Shown here piece by piece: positions 43,100-51,094 of a stretch of 64,000 nt of DNA. Made by a program: the position numbers and the translations under genes. The notes under the pieces are model-generated. The model worked only from the letters and a program-made list of their open reading frames with translations, was not told where the DNA came from and ran no database searches. This DNA is from an uncultured Verrucomicrobia subdivision 3 bacterium. Lineage in GTDB: Bacteria; Verrucomicrobiota; Verrucomicrobiia; Limisphaerales; UBA11358. Location: contig CAIQKM010000055.1 in NCBI GenBank assembly GCA_903872345.1, positions 45,388 to 109,387 of the forward strand, in the 5' to 3' direction. How positions within the stretch are numbered: the first letter of the stretch is position 1; every line of letters starts with the position of its first letter.

Positions 43100-45823
43100 A
43101 TGATTTTAAAATACCTCGCCAAAAATGTGGTATGCCTCGCGGTCGCCTTGGCCGCCGCCCGCAGCCTTGCGCAACCGTCGCCCGAAGCCGCCGACTGGTC
43201 CGAAACCGTCGGTCGCAGTGGGCCGGACCGCACCGTCCTGCCCGTGAATCAAGTCATCACGCCCGCCGGCAAACAGGTCGAACTGCACGGGCTCCGGCCC
43301 CAGGTGCTTGCCTTGAGTCCGGACGGCAAGCTGCTGGTGACCTCCGGCAAAACCCGGCAACTGCTCGCCCTTGATCCCGATACCCAGGCCATCCGTCAGA
43401 CCGTTGACCTGCCGGATGACGGCCCGCTCGCCGGCGTGAATCAAACCGTTTCCAGCCACTACCTGAAACCGGATGGCGAAGAACAAGCCAGTTTCACCGG
43501 CCTGGTTTTCTCCCCGGACGGTTCCCGCCTGTATCTTTCCAACGTCAAGGGGAGCATCAAAGTGTTCGCCGTCGGGGCCGATCACAAACTCGCCGGCCTC
43601 GGTTCCATTATGTTGCCCGACGCCAATGCGCCGCAGCGCAAGGAGGAGATTCCCGCCGGACTGGCCATCTCCGCCGATGGGCAACGTCTCTACGTGGCTG
43701 GCAATCTTTCCAATCGCCTGCTTGAATTTGAATTACCCGGCGGCAAATTCCTCCGCAGTTTCAACGTTGGTGCGCTCCCATACGATGTCGTTCTTGCAGG
43801 GCACAAAGCCTACGTCAGCAATTGGGCCGGCCGCCGGCCGGACACCAACAGTCTCGTGGGCACCGCCGGCCTCGGCACCATGGTGCGCGTGGACCCGGTG
43901 CGCTACATTGCCAATGAAGGTTCCGTTTCCGTCGTGGACTTGGACAGCGGCAACACCGTTGGCGAAATTATGACCGGTCTCCATGCCTCCGCTTTGCTGC
44001 TCACGCCCGATGGCCGTTATGTCTGCGTCGCCAACGCCGCCAGCGACACCATCAGTGTCATATCCACCGCAACCGACACCGTGGCCGAAACCATTCCGGT
44101 GCGCTGGCAGGCGCAGGATTTGTTCGGGGCCGCGCCCAACGCCCTCGCCATGGATGCGACCGGACGGACGCTCTATGTTTGCAATGGCACTCAAAACGCC
44201 GTTGCCGTCATCGCCTTCCACCCGGAGCCCGCCAAAGTGCTCGGCCTGTTCGCCACCGGCAAGACCGGCAATTCCAAACTGCTCGGGCTGATTCCCACCG
44301 GCTGGTATCCCGGTGCCATCGTGCTGGATTCGGCCCGGAAAACACTGTGCGTGGCCAACATCAAGGGCACTTTGCCGGATGCCCAGTACGATCCGCATCG
44401 CCAAGGTTTCAATTCGCACCAGCACCTTGGCACGGTTTCCTTGATTTCGCTGCCCGGCGCCGCCGAATTAAAACAGCAGACCCTCGCCGTATTTCACAAC
44501 TACCGCCGCGCCGTGGCCGAAGAAGTTTTTGCGCCCGCCCGGCCCGGTCAGGCTCCCTGTCCCGTGCCCGAACGGATCGGCGAACCTTCCGTGTTCAAAC
44601 ACGTCGTCTATTTCGTCAAAGAAAACCGCACCTATGATCAGATTCTGGGCGACGTGAAGGCCGGCAATGGCGACCCCGGGCTTTGCACCTTTGGCGAAAA
44701 GGTCACGCCCAACCAGCACAAGATGGTGCGCGATTATGTGCTGCTCGATAATCTTTATTGCTGCAGCATTTTGAGCGCCGACGGCCATCAATGGGCCTGT
44801 TCCGCGTTCGCCACCGATTACATGGAAAAATCCTTTGCCGGCTTTCCCCGCAGTTATCCCGACATGCAGGACGTCGGCGACCTCGACGCCATGGCTTATT
44901 CACCCAAGGGTTTCATCTGGGACAACGCCCTCGCCCACGGCGTTTCCGTCCGCGATTACGGCGAATGCAGCGTGGCCGTGACCGCCTGGAAAAATCCGGC
45001 CAATAAAAAGCCGCTTTCCTTTCTGGATTACTACCGCGATTTCACCAATGGCGCCGGGGCCATCATGTACAGCAATTATCCCTGCGTGGATTCCCTCTGG
45101 CCGCACATGATGATCAACACCGTCGGCTGGAACTTGGCCATACCCGACGTCTATCGCGCCGGTCAATTCATCAGCGAGTTCAAGGAATTCGCCGCCAAAG
45201 GTACGCTGCCGCAGCTCATCATTATTTGTCTCCCGAATGACCACACCTCGGGCACGGATCCCGGCGAACCGACCCCGGCCGCCCAGGTGGCGGATAACGA
45301 TCTCGCCTTCGGCCAGATTCTGGACGCCATCAGCCACAGCCAGTACTGGAAAGATACCTGTGTCTTTGCCATCGAGGACGATCCCCAGTCCGGCTGGGAT
45401 CATGTGAGCGGCTACCGCACCACCGGTTATGTCGTCAGCGCCTATAACAAGCGCCATGCGGTGGTCAGTGTGAATTACAATCAGACGAGCCTGGTGCGCA
45501 CCATGGAACTCATGCTCGGCCTGCCGCCCATGAACCAGATGGATGCCACCGCCACGCCCATGTCCGCCTGTTTCACCAACGTGCCCGATTTCACCCCCTA
45601 CGACTGTGTCACCAACAATATCCCGCTCGACCAGATGAATCCCGGCCTCGCCGACATCAAGGATCGTAATCAATACCACGATGCCTGGGTCTCTTCGCGT
45701 CTGCCTTTGGAGAAAGCGGATCAGTGTCCCGACAGCGTGCTCAATAAAATACTCTGGCACGCGCAGATGGGGTTTAATAATCCCTATCCGCAATGGGCCA
45801 TCACCGACGGCAATGACGACTGA
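43100..45823 (+). CDS. Secreted YncE beta-propeller / phosphoesterase (alkaline phosphatase superfamily)
   Basis: 907 residues with a signal peptide (YLAKNVVCLAVALAAARSLA). Residues about 50-475 are a YncE/Lvr-like beta-propeller: repeated strands such as LALSPDGKLLVTSGK and GLAISADGQRLYVAGN. From about 500 comes a PF04185-type phosphoesterase domain beginning VVYFVKENRTYDQILGD (Glu508, Asn509), with LSADGHQWACSAFATDYME and DHTSGTDPGEPTP as further metal-site regions. This family contains phospholipase C and acid phosphatase enzymes that hydrolyse phosphoesters outside the cytoplasm. It starts 7 bp after the pbfA-like gene, so release of phosphonate or phosphate headgroups for uptake is an attractive inference. 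The substrate is unproven. Confidence 0.88.
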   Translation: MILKYLAKNVVCLAVALAAARSLAQPSPEAADWSETVGRSGPDRTVLPVNQVITPAGKQVELHGLRPQVLALSPDGKLLVTSGKTRQLLALDPDTQAIRQTVDLPDDGPLAGVNQTVSSHYLKPDGEEQASFTGLVFSPDGSRLYLSNVKGSIKVFAVGADHKLAGLGSIMLPDANAPQRKEEIPAGLAISADGQRLYVAGNLSNRLLEFELPGGKFLRSFNVGALPYDVVLAGHKAYVSNWAGRRPDTNSLVGTAGLGTMVRVDPVRYIANEGSVSVVDLDSGNTVGEIMTGLHASALLLTPDGRYVCVANAASDTISVISTATDTVAETIPVRWQAQDLFGAAPNALAMDATGRTLYVCNGTQNAVAVIAFHPEPAKVLGLFATGKTGNSKLLGLIPTGWYPGAIVLDSARKTLCVANIKGTLPDAQYDPHRQGFNSHQHLGTVSLISLPGAAELKQQTLAVFHNYRRAVAEEVFAPARPGQAPCPVPERIGEPSVFKHVVYFVKENRTYDQILGDVKAGNGDPGLCTFGEKVTPNQHKMVRDYVLLDNLYCCSILSADGHQWACSAFATDYMEKSFAGFPRSYPDMQDVGDLDAMAYSPKGFIWDNALAHGVSVRDYGECSVAVTAWKNPANKKPLSFLDYYRDFTNGAGAIMYSNYPCVDSLWPHMMINTVGWNLAIPDVYRAGQFISEFKEFAAKGTLPQLIIICLPNDHTSGTDPGEPTPAAQVADNDLAFGQILDAISHSQYWKDTCVFAIEDDPQSGWDHVSGYRTTGYVVSAYNKRHAVVSVNYNQTSLVRTMELMLGLPPMNQMDATATPMSACFTNVPDFTPYDCVTNNIPLDQMNPGLADIKDRNQYHDAWVSSRLPLEKADQCPDSVLNKILWHAQMGFNNPYPQWAITDGNDD

Positions 45824-45841
45824 GCTTGCGTATCCACTCAT

Positions 45842-46580
45842 ATGCACAAACAACTGCTGTTGATTAGCGCCGTCCTGATAATTCTCTTTGCCGCCGTGGC
45901 CGGTTATTTGCTGCTGAGTCAACCTGCCTCGCCGACAACGGTTGTGGTTCAGCGTCCGGTTACGCTTCCGGCCCAAGCCGCCAATCTGGACGCCCTGCGC
46001 GCCAAGGCCGAGGCCGGGGACGCCGCCGCCCAGACGAGTCTGGGCTGGATTTATCAGAAGGGCGTCCAGGTGAAGCCGGACATGAAGGCCGCCGTGCAAT
46101 GGTTTCGCCGCGCCGCCGATCAGACCAATGTCGAGGCAATCGTAGCTCTCGGAGAAATGAACCAGGCGGGGTAGGGGACGCCAGCCAATGCGGCGGAAGC
46201 CCGCCAATGCGGCGGAAGCCCGCCGGTTGTATTTGCAAGCCGCCCAATTGGGCAACGTAGCCGCCCAATACAATCTCGCCTATCTCTATGAGCAGGGCTC
46301 TGGCGTGGATCAGAGTGAATCCGAAGCTTCCAAATGGTATCAACTGGCCGCCAAAGGCGGTGATCCACTGGCCCAATTTGACATTGGCCAGCGCTATCAT
46401 CTGGGCTTGGGCGTCACCGCCAATCAGGCCGAAGCCGTCAAATGGCTCACGCTTGCCGCCGCCCAAGGCCAGGCGGATTCCATCAAATTGCTGGCCAAAT
46501 TAAAATCCATCCTGTCCGCCGCCGACCTGGCAACCGGTGCTCAAAGCGCCCAGACATTCACCACGCGTCCGCCCAAATAA
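45842..46580 (+). pseudogene. Sel1-repeat gene broken by a TAG and a 19-bp duplication
   Basis: N-terminus: signal anchor (LLISAVLIILFAAVAGYLLL). Then Sel1-like helical repeats: AEAGDAAAQTSLGWIYQKGV, MKAAVQWFRRAADQTNVEAI, and in the second part ARRLYLQAAQLGNVAAQYNL, then YHLGLGVTANQAEAVKWL. Repeats of this type mediate protein contacts. The gene is interrupted by a TAG at 46172-46174 and, 10 bp later, by an exact tandem duplication of 19 bp (46185-46222). Removing one copy restores the frame from NAAEAR to RLYLQAA, so the original gene was intact across this point. The two lesions make a functional product unlikely. It is the last gene of the transporter-phnW run, 18 bp after the phosphoesterase gene. 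Confidence 0.85.
46185..46222. repeat. Exact 19-bp tandem duplication inside the Sel1-repeat gene
   Basis: CCAATGCGGCGGAAGCCCG is present twice in succession (46185-46203 and 46204-46222). It adds 19 nt, shifts the frame by one and is probably a recent replication slippage. Confidence 0.95.
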
Positions 46581-46628
46581 TGCCACTTCCAGTTTGAAAC
46601 GGCTGGCTTTGGCCGGCTCCTGCGGAGC

Positions 46629-46723
46629 GCGGGCTTCAGCCCGCTTCAATGACCAAAGTGGCAAGGCGTCAGCAACGTGCCGGCCCGCTTTCATTTTGGA
46701 CGCTGAAGCGGCGTGAACGCCGC
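46629..46723. repeat. Two GC-rich palindromes in the intergenic space
   Basis: GCGGGC-TTCA-GCCCGC at 46629-46644 and GCGGCG-TGAA-CGCCGC at 46708-46723 lie in the 186 bp between the convergent Sel1 gene and the second prepilin gene. Similar palindromes appear at about 50914-50960 and 63399-63415, so this is probably a dispersed REP-like family. They may also serve as terminators for both converging units. Confidence 0.6.
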
Positions 46724-46766
46724 GCTCCGTTGCCCCCACCGCGTTCTACCCTCAGCCACGAGCTTA

Positions 46767-47642
46767 TTAATAAGTCGTCCGCGCCTGCAACCATGGCAGA
46801 TCGGTGGAATTCGGATCCTTGTCAAAAAAGTTGCCTTTGTCCGACAGGATGCCGGCATCCGTCCATTTGCGCGTGTCCGCATGACCGTCCGCAAACGAAA
46901 TGGCCCCGTGCTGGTTGTGATAATGCGCCGGTGAATCCACCCATTCCGTCCCCACCGGCCATATCTCCAGCGCGCTGTCGTTGATGGAATTCGGATTCTC
47001 ATCCATTTCCAGCCAGGTGTCCGCCGGACGTTGCACATCCGTCTGCCGTCGGAAAATCCGAAAACCGCTGGTAAGCATCGTCCCCGATTGCCCGGGCGGC
47101 GCGTTCTCACCCGCCGGATCCAGCGTGTTCATCCACATGTTCATCGAATAACTCCGCACGGTCGGGATCTTGCCCGGCCCGGTCTTCTGGTCCGAAGGAC
47201 ACTTGAAACTCTTCAGGTTTTTCAAATATGGATACAGCAGGCCGTTCTCGATGCACAGCGCGTTGGTCGAGGCCTGCGCATCCGCCGCGTTCATCTGATC
47301 CACCGCCCCCAGCACCCAACTGGCATACGGGCCGCCCGCCTGGGCGGCGGCGACCGTCGGATCATCCTGCAAGACCGATACGCCGCCCACGCTCATGATC
47401 TTGTCATCATTGTCACTCGCATAAATCGTCCAACCGACATGCTGCTGCCGCACGTTGTTCACACACGCAATTCCCTGGGTTTTTAATTTCGCCCCCGTCA
47501 GGGCCGGCAGCAACATCGCCGCCAGAATCGCGATGATGGCAATCACCACCAGCAATTCGATCAAGGTAAACCCTTGTTGATCTTTGATCCCGGCCGGCCG
47601 GCCGCCAAAAAAACGCCCTCTTGCTGGTGTCGTCATAATCAT
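46767..47642 (-). CDS. Prepilin-type secreted protein
   Basis: 291 residues. Leader with Gly before the cleavage site, then [20 protein letters not shown], the class III signal. The mature part opens [20 protein letters not shown] and ends with the pattern [20 protein letters not shown], which is typical of the H-x-G/D-G-H ending of verrucomicrobial and planctomycetal pseudopilin-like proteins. It is convergent with the Sel1 gene and is paralogous to the prepilin at 33111. Both are likely surface or secretion-associated proteins; individual functions are unknown. Confidence 0.85.
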   Translation of the reverse strand: MIMTTPARGRFFGGRPAGIKDQQGFTLIELLVVIAIIAILAAMLLPALTGAKLKTQGIACVNNVRQQHVGWTIYASDNDDKIMSVGGVSVLQDDPTVAAAQAGGPYASWVLGAVDQMNAADAQASTNALCIENGLLYPYLKNLKSFKCPSDQKTGPGKIPTVRSYSMNMWMNTLDPAGENAPPGQSGTMLTSGFRIFRRQTDVQRPADTWLEMDENPNSINDSALEIWPVGTEWVDSPAHYHNQHGAISFADGHADTRKWTDAGILSDKGNFFDKDPNSTDLPWLQARTTY

Positions 47643-47927
47643 AGTGATTCGAAAAATGGATGCTCCAATGTGTCCGCGCGCGGCGGTGTCTTTGCCAAGC
47701 CGGCCGGAAACACACGTTCAATTATTTGGCTCCCGGAACGTGCCGGTGGTGTGGCAGGCCGGTTACGTTCCTGAAAACATCGGCGCGGTTAAGCCGTCGG
47801 AAGAAGCCCCGCCCGTGTCGGGCAAATGAGTTGGCCGCAACAACCGATTGGCGGTGGCAAAAGCGGCGTAAAACGCGCCGCCATCGCTGGCGGTCAAACG
47901 GGTATTGTTTGGAGGTATGATGGCTCC
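47643..47927. other. Intergenic region, nothing recognised
   Basis: 285 bp between the prepilin start and the kinase stop, both on the minus strand. Short plus-strand frames here are not protein-like. No clear promoter seen. Confidence 0.5.
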
Positions 47928-50168
47928 CTACTTGGCACCCTTCGCCCCGGATGCCGGCACGGTTTCATACAACTTTTTGGCCTCGCTCAGGAAAATGGGG
48001 GTCATGATCCAGCCTTGCAGCTTGCCGGTTTTATTGTCGCCATAATCAAGTTTTTGCCGGAAACGGGCATCCACCATTTCACGCCCCTGTTTTAATTCGT
48101 CACCGGCCGCTTCGATCTGGCCCAGTTGCGTCAATATCATGCTCCGTAGCAGGTGAACGCTGGCCACACAGGAAGGCGACTGGTCGGGAAAACTGGTGCA
48201 CTTGCGGAGCCAGTCCTGGGCTTCGACCAAATGCCCGCGCCGGTATTCCAGCAGTGCCAGGGCAAACGCGCGCCAGGCGGCGATGTAGGATTCGCCGTTG
48301 ACTTTCGGATCGAAAAACTCGATGGACGCGGCGGTCACCTGCGCCAGCGACGGCATCAATTTCATAAGCGAGTCATCGGCCGGCAGCAGCAGGCTGGTTT
48401 TGATCAACTGTTCGGCGGCGGCGGGGTTCGCGGTGGTGGCGAGGCGGGCGAGCGCCATGCGGCGGATGCGGTCATACCCGTTCAGGTCGCCCGCCTCGAT
48501 CAACAGGGGGGCGGCCATCAGCAAATCCGCCGTGGCCGCGTCCGTCCGGTCTTCCTTGTCCACCTGGTTCACCTGCACCAGCACGGCATACCGATTGGCG
48601 GCCTGCTTCCATTTGCCCTGAAACATGTTCCATTCCCCCAGCGTGCGAAACACCGAGGTGGCTTCGGTGGAGGGTGAAAACAGGGCGATGGGAATGGGGT
48701 CCAGCAAGGCATCCGCCTCGGCCACCTCGCCGTGACTTAACAGCACGGTGGCCTGGGTGACCTTTTCGCGGGCCTCCGCCTCCTGCCGCAATTGCATCTC
48801 ATTGGCCCGCGCCCGCTCCGCCTCGAAACGGGCCTCGCGTTCCTGAAAAAACAAATGGGTGGAAACCACCAGCCCGGCGATCAGGGTCACCGCCACCAGC
48901 GCCCCCGAGGCGTAAACAGCTTTGTTCCGCAGGATCAGTTTTTGCAACCGATAAATCTTGCTGGGCGGGCGGGCATTGACCGGCTCGTTATTCAGATAAC
49001 GCTGGATGTCCAAGGACAGGGCATTCGCTGTCTCGTACCGCCGCCGCCGGTCTTTCTCCAGGGTCTTCATCACGATCCAATCCAGATCGCCTTTCAACGA
49101 CCGGATGAGCTTGGGCGGGTCGATGTGACGGAAATGCGCGGTGGCGGTCAAATCCGCGTTGTCCAGCGAGGTTAGCAGCGTGGACGGCCGCTGGGGATCC
49201 ACCTCGCGCAATTTGCGACGCATTTCGTCCAGGCCGGAGCTGACAAGTTCTTTTTGGTCGAAAGGCGTCCGCCCCGTAAGCAATTCGTAAAGCAGGACTC
49301 CCAGCGAATAGATGTCGCTGCGCGTATCCACATCCAGCCCGCTCAACTCCGCCTGTTCGGGACTCATGTAAGCCGGCGTGCCCACGAACTGGCCGGCCGC
49401 CGTAAATGTTGTTTCATCCGTCAACCGGCTCGCCGTCGCCTTGGCAATGCCGAAATCAATCACCTTCGGCATCGCGACTCCGTCCTGGACGGAAACCAGA
49501 ATGTTCGACGGCTTGATGTCGCGATGAATCACGCCCTTTTGATGCGCATGCTGGATGGCCTGGCAGACTTGAATGAACAAATCCAGCCGCTGGCGGGCAT
49601 CCAGTTGATGTTCGTCACAAAAGGTGGTGATCTTGACGCCCCCGACCAGTTCCATGACGAAATACGGCCGCCCCTGTTCCGTGGCGCCCGCATCCAAAAC
49701 CTTCGCGATGTTCGGATGATCCATCAGGGCCAGCGCCTGGCGTTCCACTTCAAAACGGGCGATGACATTCTTGGTGGCCATGCCCAGCTTGATCACCTTG
49801 AGCGCCACGCGCCGGCGAACCGGCTCCTCCTGCTCGGCCAGATAAACTTCGCCGCAGCCGCCTTCACCCAGTTGCCGCAGCAGCCGGTAACGGCCCACGC
49901 GCGAACCGACTTTTTCACCGGTCGCCTCACTGGCGTCCATCGGGTCGGCCAGCTCCGAAACGTTGCCGGCGTCCACGCCTAAATTCGCAATGCATTCCCC
50001 AAAAAATTGGTCGCTGTCGGCATGCGCGGCCAGCAGTTTCGATATCCGGGCGCGCAAACCGGCGTCACCGGCGCAGGCCTGATCCAAAAACGCCTCGCGG
50101 GCAACGCGATCGGCAATGAGCAGCGCCTCGGCAAACAGCGATTCTTCCCTGGTGGTCTCAACATCCAT
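47928..50168 (-). CDS. Membrane-anchored Ser/Thr protein kinase with TPR-like C-terminus
   Basis: 746 residues from ATG 50168 (a TTG 18 bp upstream is possible). A short helical N-terminal domain resembling a sigma-factor-linked recognition region is followed by a Hanks-type kinase domain: Gly loop GEGGCGEV (101-108), Lys124 (VALKVIKLG), catalytic Asp217 in HRDIKPSN, DFGIAKA and SPEQAE. A membrane helix (VAVTLIAGLVVS, about 420-440) leads to an external or periplasmic helical repeat region. Kinases of this type, with an ECF sigma gene 66 bp upstream, are frequent in Planctomycetota and Verrucomicrobiota. The two are probably one operon and the kinase may regulate the sigma factor. Confidence 0.9.
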   Translation of the reverse strand: MDVETTREESLFAEALLIADRVAREAFLDQACAGDAGLRARISKLLAAHADSDQFFGECIANLGVDAGNVSELADPMDASEATGEKVGSRVGRYRLLRQLGEGGCGEVYLAEQEEPVRRRVALKVIKLGMATKNVIARFEVERQALALMDHPNIAKVLDAGATEQGRPYFVMELVGGVKITTFCDEHQLDARQRLDLFIQVCQAIQHAHQKGVIHRDIKPSNILVSVQDGVAMPKVIDFGIAKATASRLTDETTFTAAGQFVGTPAYMSPEQAELSGLDVDTRSDIYSLGVLLYELLTGRTPFDQKELVSSGLDEMRRKLREVDPQRPSTLLTSLDNADLTATAHFRHIDPPKLIRSLKGDLDWIVMKTLEKDRRRRYETANALSLDIQRYLNNEPVNARPPSKIYRLQKLILRNKAVYASGALVAVTLIAGLVVSTHLFFQEREARFEAERARANEMQLRQEAEAREKVTQATVLLSHGEVAEADALLDPIPIALFSPSTEATSVFRTLGEWNMFQGKWKQAANRYAVLVQVNQVDKEDRTDAATADLLMAAPLLIEAGDLNGYDRIRRMALARLATTANPAAAEQLIKTSLLLPADDSLMKLMPSLAQVTAASIEFFDPKVNGESYIAAWRAFALALLEYRRGHLVEAQDWLRKCTSFPDQSPSCVASVHLLRSMILTQLGQIEAAGDELKQGREMVDARFRQKLDYGDNKTGKLQGWIMTPIFLSEAKKLYETVPASGAKGAK

Positions 50169-50234
50169 GACAGTTCGGGTTACCAATCATTCATGCGTGG
50201 TTTGACTGGAAAAGCGGAAATGCCGGAGGCGGAT

Positions 50235-50828
50235 TCATGCGGCCGGATTGGTTTCCGCCCGGATGTCTTCCAGCAGCCAGGCCTTGGCGAAGTTCCATTT
50301 GTTTTGGACGGTGCGTTCGGTCACCCCCATCATTTCAGCCACTTCCACATTGGTCAGACCGCCAAAAAACTTCAGCATCACCACCCGGGCCAATTCCGCA
50401 TCCTTGGTTTGCAGCCGCTCCAAGGCCTCATCAATCAGCAGCACCCGCTCATCCGGCTGGGTAGCGGCAATGTCCAGATCCGCAATGTTGAGATGCTCCG
50501 GCCGGCTGCCGCGCTTAAGACTCAGTTTCCGCCGGGCGCGCTCGATCAGAATGCGGCGCATCGCCTGGGCGGCGGCGCCAAAAAAGTGCGCCCGGTTTTG
50601 CCAGACGCGCGGGCTGCCGTCGAAGAGCCGCAGCCAGGCTTCGTGAACCAGCGCCGTGGCTTGCAAGGTCTGGCCGGCCGACTCCCGGGCCATCCGCACC
50701 GCCGCGAGCTGTCGCAATTCCTGGTACACCAGCGGCAGCAATTCTTCGGCGGCGCCGCCACCCTGCTCAACGGACTGAAGAATCAAGGTGACATCACCTT
50801 TGACTTCGCTGTTCAGCCGGGGCGTCAT
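50235..50828 (-). CDS. ECF sigma factor of the kinase-linked type
   Basis: 197 residues. Region 2 contains AHFFGAAAQAMRRILIERAR, the ECF group with a conserved FFG/AA motif (TIGR02999-type). Region 4 is ELARVVMLKFFGGLTNVEVA then GVTERTVQNKWNFAKAWL. It directs RNA polymerase to a specific set of promoters. It lies just upstream of, and co-directional with, the Ser/Thr kinase gene. The start ATG at 50828 is the first in the frame and gives a normal length. Confidence 0.92.
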   Translation of the reverse strand: MTPRLNSEVKGDVTLILQSVEQGGGAAEELLPLVYQELRQLAAVRMARESAGQTLQATALVHEAWLRLFDGSPRVWQNRAHFFGAAAQAMRRILIERARRKLSLKRGSRPEHLNIADLDIAATQPDERVLLIDEALERLQTKDAELARVVMLKFFGGLTNVEVAEMMGVTERTVQNKWNFAKAWLLEDIRAETNPAA

Positions 50829-50913
50829 GCAAAAATTGGATAAATTTGAATGACTTCAACTTAGAATGAACATGGCGGCGAATCAACTTGAAAGCCCCGC
50901 TCGCAACCCCGTA

Positions 50914-50960
50914 GCGGCGGGCATCTTGCCTGCCGTAGAGCCGGCGCTTCCAGCCCGGCG
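50914..50960. repeat. GC-rich palindromic element
   Basis: GGCGGGCA and TGCCTGCC pair around TCT near 50916-50934, followed by a GCCGGCG/CGGCGG-type piece to 50960. It lies in the 266 bp between the sigma gene start and the next gene's stop and belongs with the other dispersed palindromes of this window. Confidence 0.45.
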
Positions 50961-51094
50961 GAACTGGCTTCGCGGGCACCAGCGGCTGGTTATTCACCAT
51001 GGGCCGGGCAATTTTCGGTTCTTCCGGGCGGCAAGCTGCCGACCTCACTGTTGGCAGAGATGTCCGCACAGGGCGACTGTTTGACCAGGCAAAC

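Noticed and set aside
42379..46174. Recoding of TAG as an amino acid in this genome
   Set aside because: The AraC gene (stop 33030-33032) and element genes end with TAG, and the Sel1 gene is frameshifted as well, so nonsense mutation or error is simpler.
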